A stretch of 64,000 nucleotides of DNA from DASZHJ01 sp035507155 (GTDB lineage Bacteria; Pseudomonadota; Alphaproteobacteria; ATCC43930; CGMCC-115725), in assembly GCA_035507155.1 (NCBI GenBank), contig DATJOK010000124.1, positions 1 through 64,000 on the forward strand, given 5' to 3'. The translations under genes and the position numbers were made by a program. The notes below the pieces were generated by a model, which worked only from the letters and a program-made list of their open reading frames with translations, was not told the origin of the DNA and did not search any database. Below are positions 1 to 8,041 of the stretch, one piece after another (position 1 is the stretch's first letter; every line of letters starts with the position of its first letter).

Positions 1-240
1 CCCCAACACCTCCTCCACCTTGGTGCCGAGCAGCCGGTATCGCACGCGAAATTCCGGCTCATGCTGGATGTCGAGCATCCAGATGTGACTGAGCTGCTGC
101 GGCACCGCTACCGGGTCGAAGCGGTGACGCAGCGGCGCGAAGACGCCGGGGCCGCGGAGGGTCACCCAGTAGCGGTAGAGCTGCCCCAGCTCGGGGTGCC
201 AGCCCGAGGTATCGAGCGCAAGGGCTGCCGGCAGAGGCAT
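1..240 (-). CDS. PAS-domain protein (PAS_5 family), 5' part only
   Basis: The reverse strand reads openly from an ATG at 240 off the window's left edge, so only the first 80 residues are visible. They contain a Leu-Tyr-x-Tyr-Trp motif, then a Phe-Asp-Pro segment, then an Ile-Trp-Met-Leu-Asp strand and an Arg-Tyr-Arg-Leu-Leu-Gly-Thr motif. This order is typical of the alphaproteobacterial PAS_5 family, whose members are stand-alone sensory modules of mostly unknown ligand. An in-frame TTG seven codons upstream is an alternative start; neither start has a clear ribosome binding site. There is no signal peptide, so it is probably cytoplasmic. The family call rests on motif recall, and the C-terminal part is missing. 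Confidence 0.65.
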   Translation of the reverse strand, partial: MPLPAALALDTSGWHPELGQLYRYWVTLRGPGVFAPLRHRFDPVAVPQQLSHIWMLDIQHEPEFRVRYRLLGTKVEEVLG

Positions 241-821
241 CTGGCAGGGTGAGTCGTCCAAGACCAAGCGCGTACCTCGACAGGAAGGGAGGAAGTCTGA
301 AGCGTCGTCCAGTTTTGCTAACGACGGATTTCGCTTCGCCGGTGGCCGTCGGCCGCAGGCGTTTCTGCTCTCGTTATTGGGGTTGCGGCCTCTGCCGTTT
401 GGTCGCTTCGCGCCGCGAAAGCTAAACGCAGAGTTGATAAATCATATCGTCTTTGGATCTTGCGCAAAGGCGGGCCCGCGCGTTTTGCGCGCGGCAGTCG
501 CTCAGGCCTCGCTGGCCCTTGATCAAGAACGGCTTTTATCAACCTATGCGATCCCTCATGAGGCGCTGCCGGCGCACTAGGTAGGGCTCCCCACTCGACG
601 GCTGCGGGACTTTGTCGACCCCTCGGCTCGGAAATCGTAGCCCTTGCCAGTATCGACAGTTGAAGGCGAAATGGGAAGTGTGCACTCGCGAGATTACTCC
701 TAATAGAAAGAGGACTTTGCCCAATTTATGCGAGGTCGGCTAAAACCCGGGGCTGTTGTGCTTTGAGGGCGGCGGCGTGACCGGTATCGTAGCGCCAGCT
801 AGGGGATAGGGAGACCATGCG
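241..821. other. 581-bp intergenic region, no gene recognised
   Basis: This separates the PAS gene from the rlpA-like gene. Short open frames exist on both strands but none resembles a protein or has a good ribosome binding site. The stretch around 415-460 is visibly more AT-rich than the surroundings. It must hold the promoters of the two divergent flanking genes. I see no tRNA-like or clear terminator structure. Confidence 0.5.
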
Positions 822-1331
822 ATGGCAGGGACGCTCCGGGGTCGACCGGCGGGACAGGTGTTGCTCGCCGCACTGGCAATGCTGGGTGTTGCGGCAGTCC
901 ACAGCCAGCCGGTCCGGGCTCAGATCGCAGATCCCACCGGCGGCAGCTCACCTGGCCGCGAGCTCGGTGCCTACAACGCGGGACCGGCAGTCCAGGTCGG
1001 GGTCGCCAGCTGGTACGGCGGTCGCAGGGTGCGCGGGCGCCACACCGCGAATGGCGAGCGCTTCAACGAAGAGGCGCTGACCGCGGCCCATCCCACCCTC
1101 CCCTTCGACACGCGGGTGCGGGTGACGAATCTCACCAACGGACGCAGCGTGGTCGTGCGGATCAACGACCGCAATGCCACCTATACCGGCCGGGTGATCG
1201 ATCTGTCCCGGCGGGCCGCCGAGCTACTCGGGATCCGCGATGCCGGCACCGCCATGGTCGCCCTCAACACCGTGCGCTCGGACGGCGACTTGCCGCGCAC
1301 TGCCACCACGCCGGTCGCCGTCTGGCGCTAG
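822..1331 (+). CDS. rlpA: RlpA-like double-psi beta-barrel protein
   Basis: A 169-residue secreted protein. A hydrophobic signal segment (about residues 12-34, ending Val-Arg-Ala-Gln) precedes a double-psi beta-barrel domain at about 57-160. The domain starts with GVASWYGG, includes the HTANGE motif and the catalytic-type Asp-Arg pair in RINDRNATY, and ends VIDLSRRAAELLGI. RlpA proteins are septal or envelope lytic transglycosylases acting on denuded peptidoglycan. No lipobox Cys and no C-terminal SPOR domain are seen, so this is a minimal version. A purine-rich GGGAG lies about 10 bases before the ATG; another ATG at 817 is in a different frame. The next gene follows after 29 bp and may be co-transcribed. 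Confidence 0.85.
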   Translation: MAGTLRGRPAGQVLLAALAMLGVAAVHSQPVRAQIADPTGGSSPGRELGAYNAGPAVQVGVASWYGGRRVRGRHTANGERFNEEALTAAHPTLPFDTRVRVTNLTNGRSVVVRINDRNATYTGRVIDLSRRAAELLGIRDAGTAMVALNTVRSDGDLPRTATTPVAVWR

Positions 1332-1360
1332 GCCCAGCCGGATTCCTGATCGGCCTTTCC

Positions 1361-2014
1361 GTGATCCTGACGCCGATACCGCCAGAGGATCTGCCGGCTG
1401 CGCTGGCTCGCTTTGCCGGCGCTCTCGCGGACGGCCCAGCCCGCCGGGCCTTTGCCGCCATCGCCGCCACAGCCTCGGACCGCGCCGGGGGCAGTCTCGC
1501 CGAGATCCACCGGCAGCAGGCGCTCGACCTCGCCCGTCGCTTCGATATGGGGGTGATGGAGGGCGCACCGTCGGCCGGCTTCAGCTGGGACGGCTACGGG
1601 CTCCGGGCGGAGACCGAGGCCTACGTCCTGCTGCACGAGGTCGCCCACTGGCAGCTGGCCTCCCCGGCCCGTCGCCGCGTCCTTGACTTCGGCCTGGGAG
1701 CAGGGCCAGAGACCGGCTGTCGCGAGGCCGCCGAGCGCGCCGCCAGACTGTTCGGCGTGGCGCGCGAGCGCGAGGAGGCGATGGCATCGCTCCTCGGCAT
1801 TCTCTGGGAGGTGGCTCTCGGCCAGCCTGCCCTCGCCTCCTTTCTCGACCAGAACTGGCTGGAAGGCGCGGGCTCGGCAGGAGCGGCCCGTCACTTTACC
1901 GGCATCCTATCGATGTTGCTGGGCGCGGGATTCCTCGGGCCCGGCGGCCAGCCGACGATGCAGCTCCGCATGGCATCAGACGACGAGATCGTCGATCTCG
2001 AGCTTGCCGGCTAG
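1361..2014 (+). CDS. EpmC-like putative metal-dependent hydroxylase (HExxH)
   Basis: A 217-residue soluble protein starting at a GTG. The middle carries LLHEVAHW followed by an Ala-Arg-Arg and a Leu-Asp-Phe-Gly segment. This resembles the HE(I/L)xHW...ARR...VDFG block of the elongation factor P hydroxylase family (EpmC/YfcM), though the protein is longer than the roughly 180-residue enterobacterial enzyme. EpmC hydroxylates the beta-lysylated lysine of EF-P. No efp, epmA or epmB lies in the window, so the substrate is not supported by context. The alternative is an unrelated zincin-like protein that also uses His-Glu-x-x-His. It ends 19 bp before the convergent ABC ATPase gene; the gap holds a small CCCGC/GCGGG hairpin. 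Confidence 0.5.
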   Translation: MILTPIPPEDLPAALARFAGALADGPARRAFAAIAATASDRAGGSLAEIHRQQALDLARRFDMGVMEGAPSAGFSWDGYGLRAETEAYVLLHEVAHWQLASPARRRVLDFGLGAGPETGCREAAERAARLFGVAREREEAMASLLGILWEVALGQPALASFLDQNWLEGAGSAGAARHFTGILSMLLGAGFLGPGGQPTMQLRMASDDEIVDLELAG

Positions 2015-2033
2015 CTGCCCGCGACGCGGGGGC

Positions 2034-3107
2034 TTAGCGCAAGACGTTTCCGGTCGCTTCGTCGAAGAGGTGCACCGCGCCTGGTTTGGGCGCGAGCGGG
2101 ATCGTCTCGCCAGGCCGGAAGGCATGGCGCTCTTCGAAGACCACGCAGATCTGCGCTCCCGCCACCTCGCCATAGACGAAGGTGTCGGCGCCGGTGGGCT
2201 CCACGACGGACACTCGCAGCGGGATGCTGCCGGCACCATTGCCGGCCAGCATCAGATGCTCCGGGCGGACGCCGAATACCACGGCCTGCCCGTCCTTGCC
2301 GGGAGCGCCCTGCGGCAGGGGCAGCGGTGTCCCGTCTCCGGTGACGACCGAGACGGCGCCATTGCGATGCAGCTTGCCCTTGACGACGTTCATCGCCGGC
2401 GAGCCGATGAAGCCGGCGACGAACAGGTTGTTCGGACGGTCGTAGAGATCGAGCGGCGAGCCGATCTGCTCGACCCGGCCGTCATGCATGACGACGATGC
2501 GATCAGCCATGGTCATCGCCTCCACCTGGTCATGAGTGACGTAGACCGAGGTGGTGCGCAGGCGCTGGTGCAGTGCCTTGATCTCGGTGCGCATCTGCAC
2601 GCGAAGCTTCGCATCCAGGTTGGAGAGCGGCTCGTCGAACAGGAACACCTGTGGATTACGGACGATCGCGCGGCCCATTGCCACGCGCTGGCGCTGGCCG
2701 CCGGAAAGCTGGCGCGGGTATCGGTCCAGCAGTGGCCTCAGTCCCAGGATCTCCGCCGCCTCATTCACCCGCTTGTCGATGGCTTGCTGCTCGGCCTTCC
2801 TGAGCTTGAGGCTGAAGCCCATGTTGTCGCGCACGCTCATGTGCGGATAGAGCGCGTAGTTCTGGAACACCATGGCAATGTCGCGATCCTTGGGCGGCAG
2901 GTTATTGACCACCATGCCGCCGATCGCGATCTCACCCACGGTGATGTGCTCGAGCCCCGCAATCATGCGAAGCAGAGTCGATTTGCCGCAGCCGGAGGGT
3001 CCCACCAGGACCACGAACTCCTCGTCGCCGATGGCAACGTCGATGCCATGAATGACATCGACGGGACCGAATGATTTCTTGACGCCGCGGATATCGACCG
3101 CTGCCAT
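2034..3107 (-). CDS. ABC transporter ATP-binding protein, UgpC/MalK type
   Basis: A 357-residue carbohydrate-importer ATPase. Visible elements are Walker A GPSGCGKST (about residue 36), the Q-loop VFQNYALYP, the signature LSGGQRQRV, Walker B FLFDEPLSNLDA and the H-loop VTHDQVEA. A C-terminal regulatory TOBE/MalK-type domain (about 240-357) contains VFGVRPEHL. Such ATPases energise uptake of sugars, sugar acids or glycerol-3-phosphate. The start has AGGAGG seven bases upstream. It lies 87 bp downstream of the sugar-acid dehydratase on the same strand and is probably in its operon. No permease or solute-binding gene is nearby, so it must serve components encoded elsewhere. Confidence 0.9.
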   Translation of the reverse strand: MAAVDIRGVKKSFGPVDVIHGIDVAIGDEEFVVLVGPSGCGKSTLLRMIAGLEHITVGEIAIGGMVVNNLPPKDRDIAMVFQNYALYPHMSVRDNMGFSLKLRKAEQQAIDKRVNEAAEILGLRPLLDRYPRQLSGGQRQRVAMGRAIVRNPQVFLFDEPLSNLDAKLRVQMRTEIKALHQRLRTTSVYVTHDQVEAMTMADRIVVMHDGRVEQIGSPLDLYDRPNNLFVAGFIGSPAMNVVKGKLHRNGAVSVVTGDGTPLPLPQGAPGKDGQAVVFGVRPEHLMLAGNGAGSIPLRVSVVEPTGADTFVYGEVAGAQICVVFEERHAFRPGETIPLAPKPGAVHLFDEATGNVLR

Positions 3108-3194
3108 CGAACTGCCTCCTGGCTCAGCTTCCGGCCGAAGTGGATACCGGTTCAGTGAAGGAAATACGACGGATCATCCGGATCCGTGCCGCTC

Positions 3195-4922
3195 TCAGTG
3201 GGACTCCCGCGCCACCACGGCGCCGCTCTTGCCGACCAGGAAATCGAGGTCGGCGCCCTGATGTGCCTGCAGCACGTGGTCGATGTAGAGCCGGGCATAG
3301 CCGCGATCGTAGTCGGTGGCGGGCGGTTTCCAGGCGTCGCGCCGGCGCTTCAACTCGGCCTCCGGCACATCGAGATTGAGGCTTCGCTTCTCGACGTCGA
3401 GCTCGATGGGATCGCCGTTCTTGACCATGGCGAGCGTGCCGCCGACGGCAGCCTCGGGCGAGACGTGCAGCACCACGGTTCCGTAGGCGGTGCCGCTCAT
3501 GCGCGCGTCGGAGATGCGCACCATGTCGGTAATACCCTTCTGCAGGATCTTCTTGGGGAGCGGCATGTTGCCGACCTCCGGGAATCCTGGATAGCCCTTC
3601 GGCCCCGCCCCTTTCAGCACCATGACCATGGTCTCGTCGGCATCCACGGTGTCGATGCGCTCGTGGAAGTCCTCGATGTTCTCGAAGACGAGCGCCTTGC
3701 CGCGATGCTTCATCAGCGCCGGCGTCGCCGCGGACGGCTTGATGACCGCGCCGTCGGGGCAGAGATTGCCCCGCAGCACGGCAATGCCGGCCTTCTCCTT
3801 GATCGGTGATCCGAAGGCCGCGATCACCTCGCGGTCGTAGCAGGGCGCCTCCTCGGTGTTCTCGCCCATGGTCTTGCCATTGGCCGTGAGCGCATCGCGG
3901 TTGATGAGCTTGCCAAGTTCGCGGATGACCGCCGGCAAGCCGCCGGCGTAATAGAAATCCTCCATCAGGAACTTGCCCGACGGCATCAGATTGACCAGCA
4001 GCGGGATGTCGTGCCCGAGGCGGTCGAAATCCGCGAGCTCCAGCTTGACGCCGATGCGGCCGGCCAGCGCCAGCAGATGCACCACCGCGTTGGTGGAGCC
4101 GCCGATCGCCGCGTTGACGCGGATCGCGTTCTCGAACGCCTTGCGGGTGAGGATCTTCGACATCCTGAGATCTTCGCGCACCATCTCGACGATGCGGCGG
4201 CCGGCCATATGCGCCAGCACGTAGCGACGGGAATCGGCGGCGGGAATGGCGGCATTGGTGGGCAGGCCCATGCCGAGCGCCTCCACCATGCTGGCCATCG
4301 TCGAGGCGGTGCCCATGGTCATGCAGTGGCCGGCGGAGCGCGACATGCAGGCCTCGGCGTCCATGAAATCCGCGAGCGACATCTTGCCGGCGCGAACGTC
4401 CTCGCTCATCGACCACACATTGGTGCCGGAGCCGATGTCCTGACCGCGGAACTTGCCGTTCAGCATCGGACCGCCTGACAGGCCGATCGTGGGCAGGTCG
4501 CAGCTCGCGGCGCCCATCAGCAGCGCCGGCGTCGTCTTGTCGCAGCCCATCAGCAGAACGACGCCGTCCATGGGATTGGCGCGGATCGATTCTTCGACGT
4601 CCATGCTGACGAGGTTGCGGAACAGCATGGTGGTGGGACGCATCAGCGTCTCGCCGAGGCTCATGACCGGGAACTCGAGCGGAAAGCCGCCGGCCTCGTA
4701 GACGCCCCGCTTCACGTGCTCCGCGATGCGGCGGAAATGCGCATTGCAGGGGGTGAGCTCGGACCAGGTGTTGCAGATGCCGATTACCGGCCGCCCGTCG
4801 AAGAGATGGTGCGGCAGGCCCTGGTTCTTCATCCAGGAACGATGGGTGAAGCCGTCGCGGTCCACCTTGCCGAACCATTCGGCGCTGCGGAATTTTGCGC
4901 GGCTGCGCGCGTCCTCGGGCAT
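3195..4922 (-). CDS. IlvD/Edd-family sugar-acid dehydratase (L-arabonate/xylonate type)
   Basis: A 575-residue iron-sulfur dehydratase. Cluster cysteines are in CNTWSELTPCN, MGCDKTTPA and SAGHCMTMG. Further family blocks are AAIGGSTNAVVHLL, RISDARMSGTAYG and a C-terminal LDFLVGKSGA...ESH. The TWSELTPCN variant and the C-terminal tail match the sugar-acid (L-arabonate/D-xylonate) branch rather than dihydroxyacid dehydratase of branched-chain amino acid synthesis. It would convert an aldonate to its 2-keto-3-deoxy acid in the cytoplasm. AGGAGG lies five bases before the ATG. It shares an operon with the ABC ATPase and sits near KDG kinase and KDPG aldolase genes. The exact sugar cannot be read from the sequence. 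Confidence 0.88.
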   Translation of the reverse strand: MPEDARSRAKFRSAEWFGKVDRDGFTHRSWMKNQGLPHHLFDGRPVIGICNTWSELTPCNAHFRRIAEHVKRGVYEAGGFPLEFPVMSLGETLMRPTTMLFRNLVSMDVEESIRANPMDGVVLLMGCDKTTPALLMGAASCDLPTIGLSGGPMLNGKFRGQDIGSGTNVWSMSEDVRAGKMSLADFMDAEACMSRSAGHCMTMGTASTMASMVEALGMGLPTNAAIPAADSRRYVLAHMAGRRIVEMVREDLRMSKILTRKAFENAIRVNAAIGGSTNAVVHLLALAGRIGVKLELADFDRLGHDIPLLVNLMPSGKFLMEDFYYAGGLPAVIRELGKLINRDALTANGKTMGENTEEAPCYDREVIAAFGSPIKEKAGIAVLRGNLCPDGAVIKPSAATPALMKHRGKALVFENIEDFHERIDTVDADETMVMVLKGAGPKGYPGFPEVGNMPLPKKILQKGITDMVRISDARMSGTAYGTVVLHVSPEAAVGGTLAMVKNGDPIELDVEKRSLNLDVPEAELKRRRDAWKPPATDYDRGYARLYIDHVLQAHQGADLDFLVGKSGAVVARESH

Positions 4923-5256
4923 TGCCCCTCCTCTGCGAGCGGCCTGCCGGATTGCTTCCGATACAGGTCCTTGTTTCGCGTGCGCGCATCATAGCGGCGG
5001 GGTGTGCGCCCATGAAGCCATTCGTTTGCGGGACGAATTTGCTTCGGGATGACCCGCCCGACGGACCTTGGTCATGTGACTGCTGGTGAGGAAGTGAAGT
5101 CTTGCCGGCGGCTAGTGCTGGCGCGCGATAGCGATGGATGCTCAAATAATGGGCAAAAGAAATTCGACAACAAGGCCCCTGAATATCCCTGTACTTTAGA
5201 GAGCATTAATCCGGTTCGGCAATCTTGTGGAAAGCGAAGTTGCGAAGAGTTGCACC
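4923..5256. other. 334-bp divergent intergenic region
   Basis: This lies between the dehydratase (leftward) and the chemoreceptor-like gene (rightward). The part at about 5140-5215 is AT-rich compared with its neighbours and is the likely promoter area for the rightward gene. No convincing -35/-10 pair, operator or RNA gene was recognised. Confidence 0.4.
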
Positions 5257-6291
5257 ATGGCCGAGCCCGAACGTGTCGTCGCTTTGTCGAAGCAGGTCGC
5301 CGACATCGTTGATGACAAGATCACCCTGATCAACCGCATCACCAGCGAGACCCGAATTCTCGCCCTCAATGCGTTGATCGAGGCATCGCGCGCCGGCGAT
5401 GCGGGCCGCGGCTTCGGTGTCGTCGCGCAGGAGGTGAAGGCGATCTCCGAGCGTATCACCGGCATCGCCGGCGAGCTCTCGACCCAGCTTGCAGGCTCGA
5501 TCGGCGAACTCACCGATCTCGGCGAGCTGATGGTGCAGCAGATGCGCGGCCAGCGCTTGTCGGACCTCGCTCTCAACATGATCGAGATCATCGACCGGAA
5601 CCTCTACGAGCGCTCCTGCGACGTGCGCTGGTGGGCGACCGACGGCGCGGTGGTGGCCGCAGTCGCCGGGCAGGATCCGGCGGCAGCGAGTTTTGCCTCG
5701 CAGCGCCTGGGGGTGATCCTCAACAGCTACACGGTCTATCTCGATCTCTGGATCGCCGATACGAACGGTCGGGTGGCTGCCAATGGGCGGCCCGACCGTT
5801 TCCGCTCGGTGGTCGGCTCCAGCGTCGCCGACCAGACCTGGTTCCAGCAATCGATGGCGACCCGCTCCGGCGACGATTACGTCGCCTGCGATGTCACCAC
5901 GACCCGTCTTCTCGACAATGCCCAGGTCGCCACCTACGCCACCGCGATCCGCCGTGACGGCGCCGCGACCGGCGCGCCCATCGGCGTGCTCGGCATCTTC
6001 TTCGACTGGCAGCCGCAGGCGGCGGCGGTGGTCAAAGGCGTTCGCCTCACCAAGGACGAAGCGGACCGCACGCGCTGCCTGCTCGTCGACGCCCACCACC
6101 GTATCATCGCGGCCTCGGACGGACATGGCGTTCTCCGTGACAGCTATGCTCTCGAGACGAAGGGGCGGCCCAGCGGCTATTACGCGAGCCAGGACGGCAG
6201 CATGGTTGGCTTCGCTCTCACGCCCGGCTACGAGACCTACAAGGGGCTCGGCTGGTATGGCGTCATAACGCAGAAACCTCCTGGCCGCTGA
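5257..6291 (+). CDS. Soluble chemoreceptor-like protein: MCP signalling tip followed by Cache-like sensor
   Basis: A 344-residue protein with no membrane segment. Residues about 18-62 match the hairpin tip and ascending helix of methyl-accepting chemotaxis proteins (ILALNALIEASRAG, then GRGFGVVAQEVKAIS). Residues about 110-340 look like a Cache/PDC-type ligand-binding domain with strands such as YTVYLDLWIAD and SVADQTWFQQS. The order is inverted relative to normal receptors, and the descending helix of the signalling domain is absent. It may dock on CheA/CheW arrays or act outside chemotaxis. Start chosen at ATG 5257, with AAGAG eight bases upstream, over an in-frame GTG at 5227. It is flanked by sugar-acid catabolism genes, so its ligand may be a related compound; that is inference. 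Confidence 0.65.
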   Translation: MAEPERVVALSKQVADIVDDKITLINRITSETRILALNALIEASRAGDAGRGFGVVAQEVKAISERITGIAGELSTQLAGSIGELTDLGELMVQQMRGQRLSDLALNMIEIIDRNLYERSCDVRWWATDGAVVAAVAGQDPAAASFASQRLGVILNSYTVYLDLWIADTNGRVAANGRPDRFRSVVGSSVADQTWFQQSMATRSGDDYVACDVTTTRLLDNAQVATYATAIRRDGAATGAPIGVLGIFFDWQPQAAAVVKGVRLTKDEADRTRCLLVDAHHRIIAASDGHGVLRDSYALETKGRPSGYYASQDGSMVGFALTPGYETYKGLGWYGVITQKPPGR

Positions 6292-6397
6292 TCGCAGGGT
6301 TCCGCGCCGGCACCGGGTCGGCTAGCAGCGGCGCGAGGGGTCATCCACTGCTGGCGCTGCGCTTGCCATCGGTCGATTTCGGAGCTTCGCCGCCCGC

Positions 6398-7018
6398 TCA
6401 GACGCGCCTGATCCGGGCGGCTGTCTCGGCGAGCCGGGTGATCTGCGTCCAGTCGCGCTCGGCGATCGCCGTCGCCGGCGCCATCCAGCTGCCGCCCACC
6501 ATCGGCACGTTCGGCAGGCTCAGATAGGCATGGGCGGTTTCCGCGTTGATGCCGCCCGTCGGACAGAAAGCGATGCCGCGGAACACCGGCGCGAAGGCGG
6601 CGAGCGTCGCCGCGCCCCCCATCGAGGCGGCGGGAAAGAACTTGAGGAAGGAACAGCCGAGCGAGCGCGCCAGCATCACCTCGGATGCGGTGGCAACGCC
6701 CGGCAGATAGGGCACCTCGCTGGCGAGGCCTGCCGCGACCAGCTCGGGCGTGAAGCCGGGGCTCACCAGGAATTTCGCGCCTGCCTCCACCGCTCGCGTG
6801 ACGTCCGCCGGCCGCAGCAGAGTTCCGGCGCCGACCACCGCCTCCGGCACCTCGCGGGTGATGGTGGTGATGGCGGCCGCCGCCGCCTCGGTGCGAAACG
6901 TTATCTCCAGAAGGCGCAGCCCGCCACGCACCAGGGCGTGCGCCAGCGGCACCGCATCCTCGATGCGATCGATCGCCAGGACCGGAAGCACCGCGGTGTG
7001 CTCGAAGATCGCGTGCAT
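6398..7018 (-). CDS. eda: 2-dehydro-3-deoxy-phosphogluconate (KDPG) aldolase
   Basis: A 206-residue class I aldolase of the KDPG/KHG family. The Schiff-base lysine lies in FLKFFPA, the catalytic Glu in LEITFRT, and a phosphate-binding loop in CPTGGINAE. It splits KDPG to pyruvate and glyceraldehyde-3-phosphate (Entner-Doudoroff and hexuronate routes). The ATG at 7018 is preceded by GGAGG at five bases, which decides it over an upstream in-frame start at 7066. It is divergent from the KDG kinase across 87 bp; the two supply consecutive steps and probably share a control region. Confidence 0.9.
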   Translation of the reverse strand: MHAIFEHTAVLPVLAIDRIEDAVPLAHALVRGGLRLLEITFRTEAAAAAITTITREVPEAVVGAGTLLRPADVTRAVEAGAKFLVSPGFTPELVAAGLASEVPYLPGVATASEVMLARSLGCSFLKFFPAASMGGAATLAAFAPVFRGIAFCPTGGINAETAHAYLSLPNVPMVGGSWMAPATAIAERDWTQITRLAETAARIRRV

Positions 7019-7105
7019 GGCATCCTCCGCGCGTTGGCCTTGACGAGCCGAGATCGGCGCCGGCAAGAGTAATCGAACGGTGCCCGCCGACCAAGAGGTG
7101 AACCA

Positions 7106-8041
7106 GTGATCAGAGTGGCGTCAGTCGGCGAGTGCATGCTCGAGCTCACCCATCGCGACGCCACTTCGCTCTCTCTCGGTTTCGGCGGCGATACCCTCAA
7201 CACCGCGCTCTATATCGCACGCTGCGCGGATCCGACGAAGCTCGCCGTGGATTATGTGACCGCGCTCGGCACCGACCCCATGAGCGATGCGATGCTGGCG
7301 GCGTGGCAGGCTGAGGGGATCGGCATCGGTCAGGTCGCGCGGCTCGCCGGCCGGCTGCCGGGACTTTATCTCATCCGTACCGGCGACTCGGGGGAGCGGC
7401 GTTTCTTCTACTGGCGGACCGAGGCGGCGGTACGCGCCCTCTTCCGGGGACCCGAGAGCGAGGCCCTGCTGGCGGCGCTTCCCGGCTATGACGCGATCTA
7501 TTTCTCCGGCATCACCCTGGCGGTGCTGGCGCCCGCCGCGCGAGATCGCTTCTGCGAGGCGCTGGCGGAGGCCCGTGCCGGCGGCCGGCAAGTCGTCTTC
7601 GACAGCAACTTCCGCCCCACGCTCTGGTCGGATCCTGCGGAAGCGCAGCGGGTCTTCGGTGAGTTCCTGCCTGTGGTGAGCCTCGCGCTCCCGACCTTCG
7701 AGGATGAGCAGGCGCTGTTCGGCGACGGTGACGCGGAGGCGACCGCACGGCGCTATCGCGCCGCCGGGGTCGCCGAGGTCGTGGTGAAGCATGGTGGTCA
7801 GGGCTGCCTCTTGAGTACCGCCGAGGGCCTGCGCTCCGTGCCCATCCCCGCGGCGATCCTGCCCGTCGACACCACCGCGGCCGGAGATTCCTTCAACGCC
7901 GGGTATCTCGCGGCCCGGCTCCTGGGCGCCGATCCCTCGCGCGCCGCACAAGCTGGACACGGTCTCGCCGGCGTCGTCATCCAGCATCGGGGCGCGATCA
8001 TTCCCCGCGCCGACACCCCCACTCTCAAGGAACTCATATGA
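7106..8041 (+). CDS. kdgK: PfkB-family sugar kinase, probable 2-keto-3-deoxygluconate kinase
   Basis: A 311-residue ribokinase-like enzyme. The N-terminal substrate region reads GECMLELT then FGGDTLNTA, as in KDG kinases. The C-terminal ATP site contains DTTAAGDSFNAG with the catalytic Asp. It phosphorylates 2-keto-3-deoxygluconate to KDPG, the substrate of the divergent aldolase, downstream of the dehydratase at 3.2-4.9 kb. GTG start with AGAGGTG upstream. Its stop overlaps the ATG of the next gene (ATGA), indicating translational coupling. Confidence 0.85.
   Translation: MIRVASVGECMLELTHRDATSLSLGFGGDTLNTALYIARCADPTKLAVDYVTALGTDPMSDAMLAAWQAEGIGIGQVARLAGRLPGLYLIRTGDSGERRFFYWRTEAAVRALFRGPESEALLAALPGYDAIYFSGITLAVLAPAARDRFCEALAEARAGGRQVVFDSNFRPTLWSDPAEAQRVFGEFLPVVSLALPTFEDEQALFGDGDAEATARRYRAAGVAEVVVKHGGQGCLLSTAEGLRSVPIPAAILPVDTTAAGDSFNAGYLAARLLGADPSRAAQAGHGLAGVVIQHRGAIIPRADTPTLKELI

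Noticed and set aside
318..724. Overlapping short open frames on both strands in the first intergenic region
   Set aside because: They have odd composition (Arg/Ala/Ser-rich without pattern), no ribosome binding site and no recognisable domain.
3124..5145. A 673-codon open frame over the dehydratase gene
   Set aside because: It is a shadow in another frame of the same strand; its product is Arg/His-rich with no domain, while the dehydratase frame has all family motifs.
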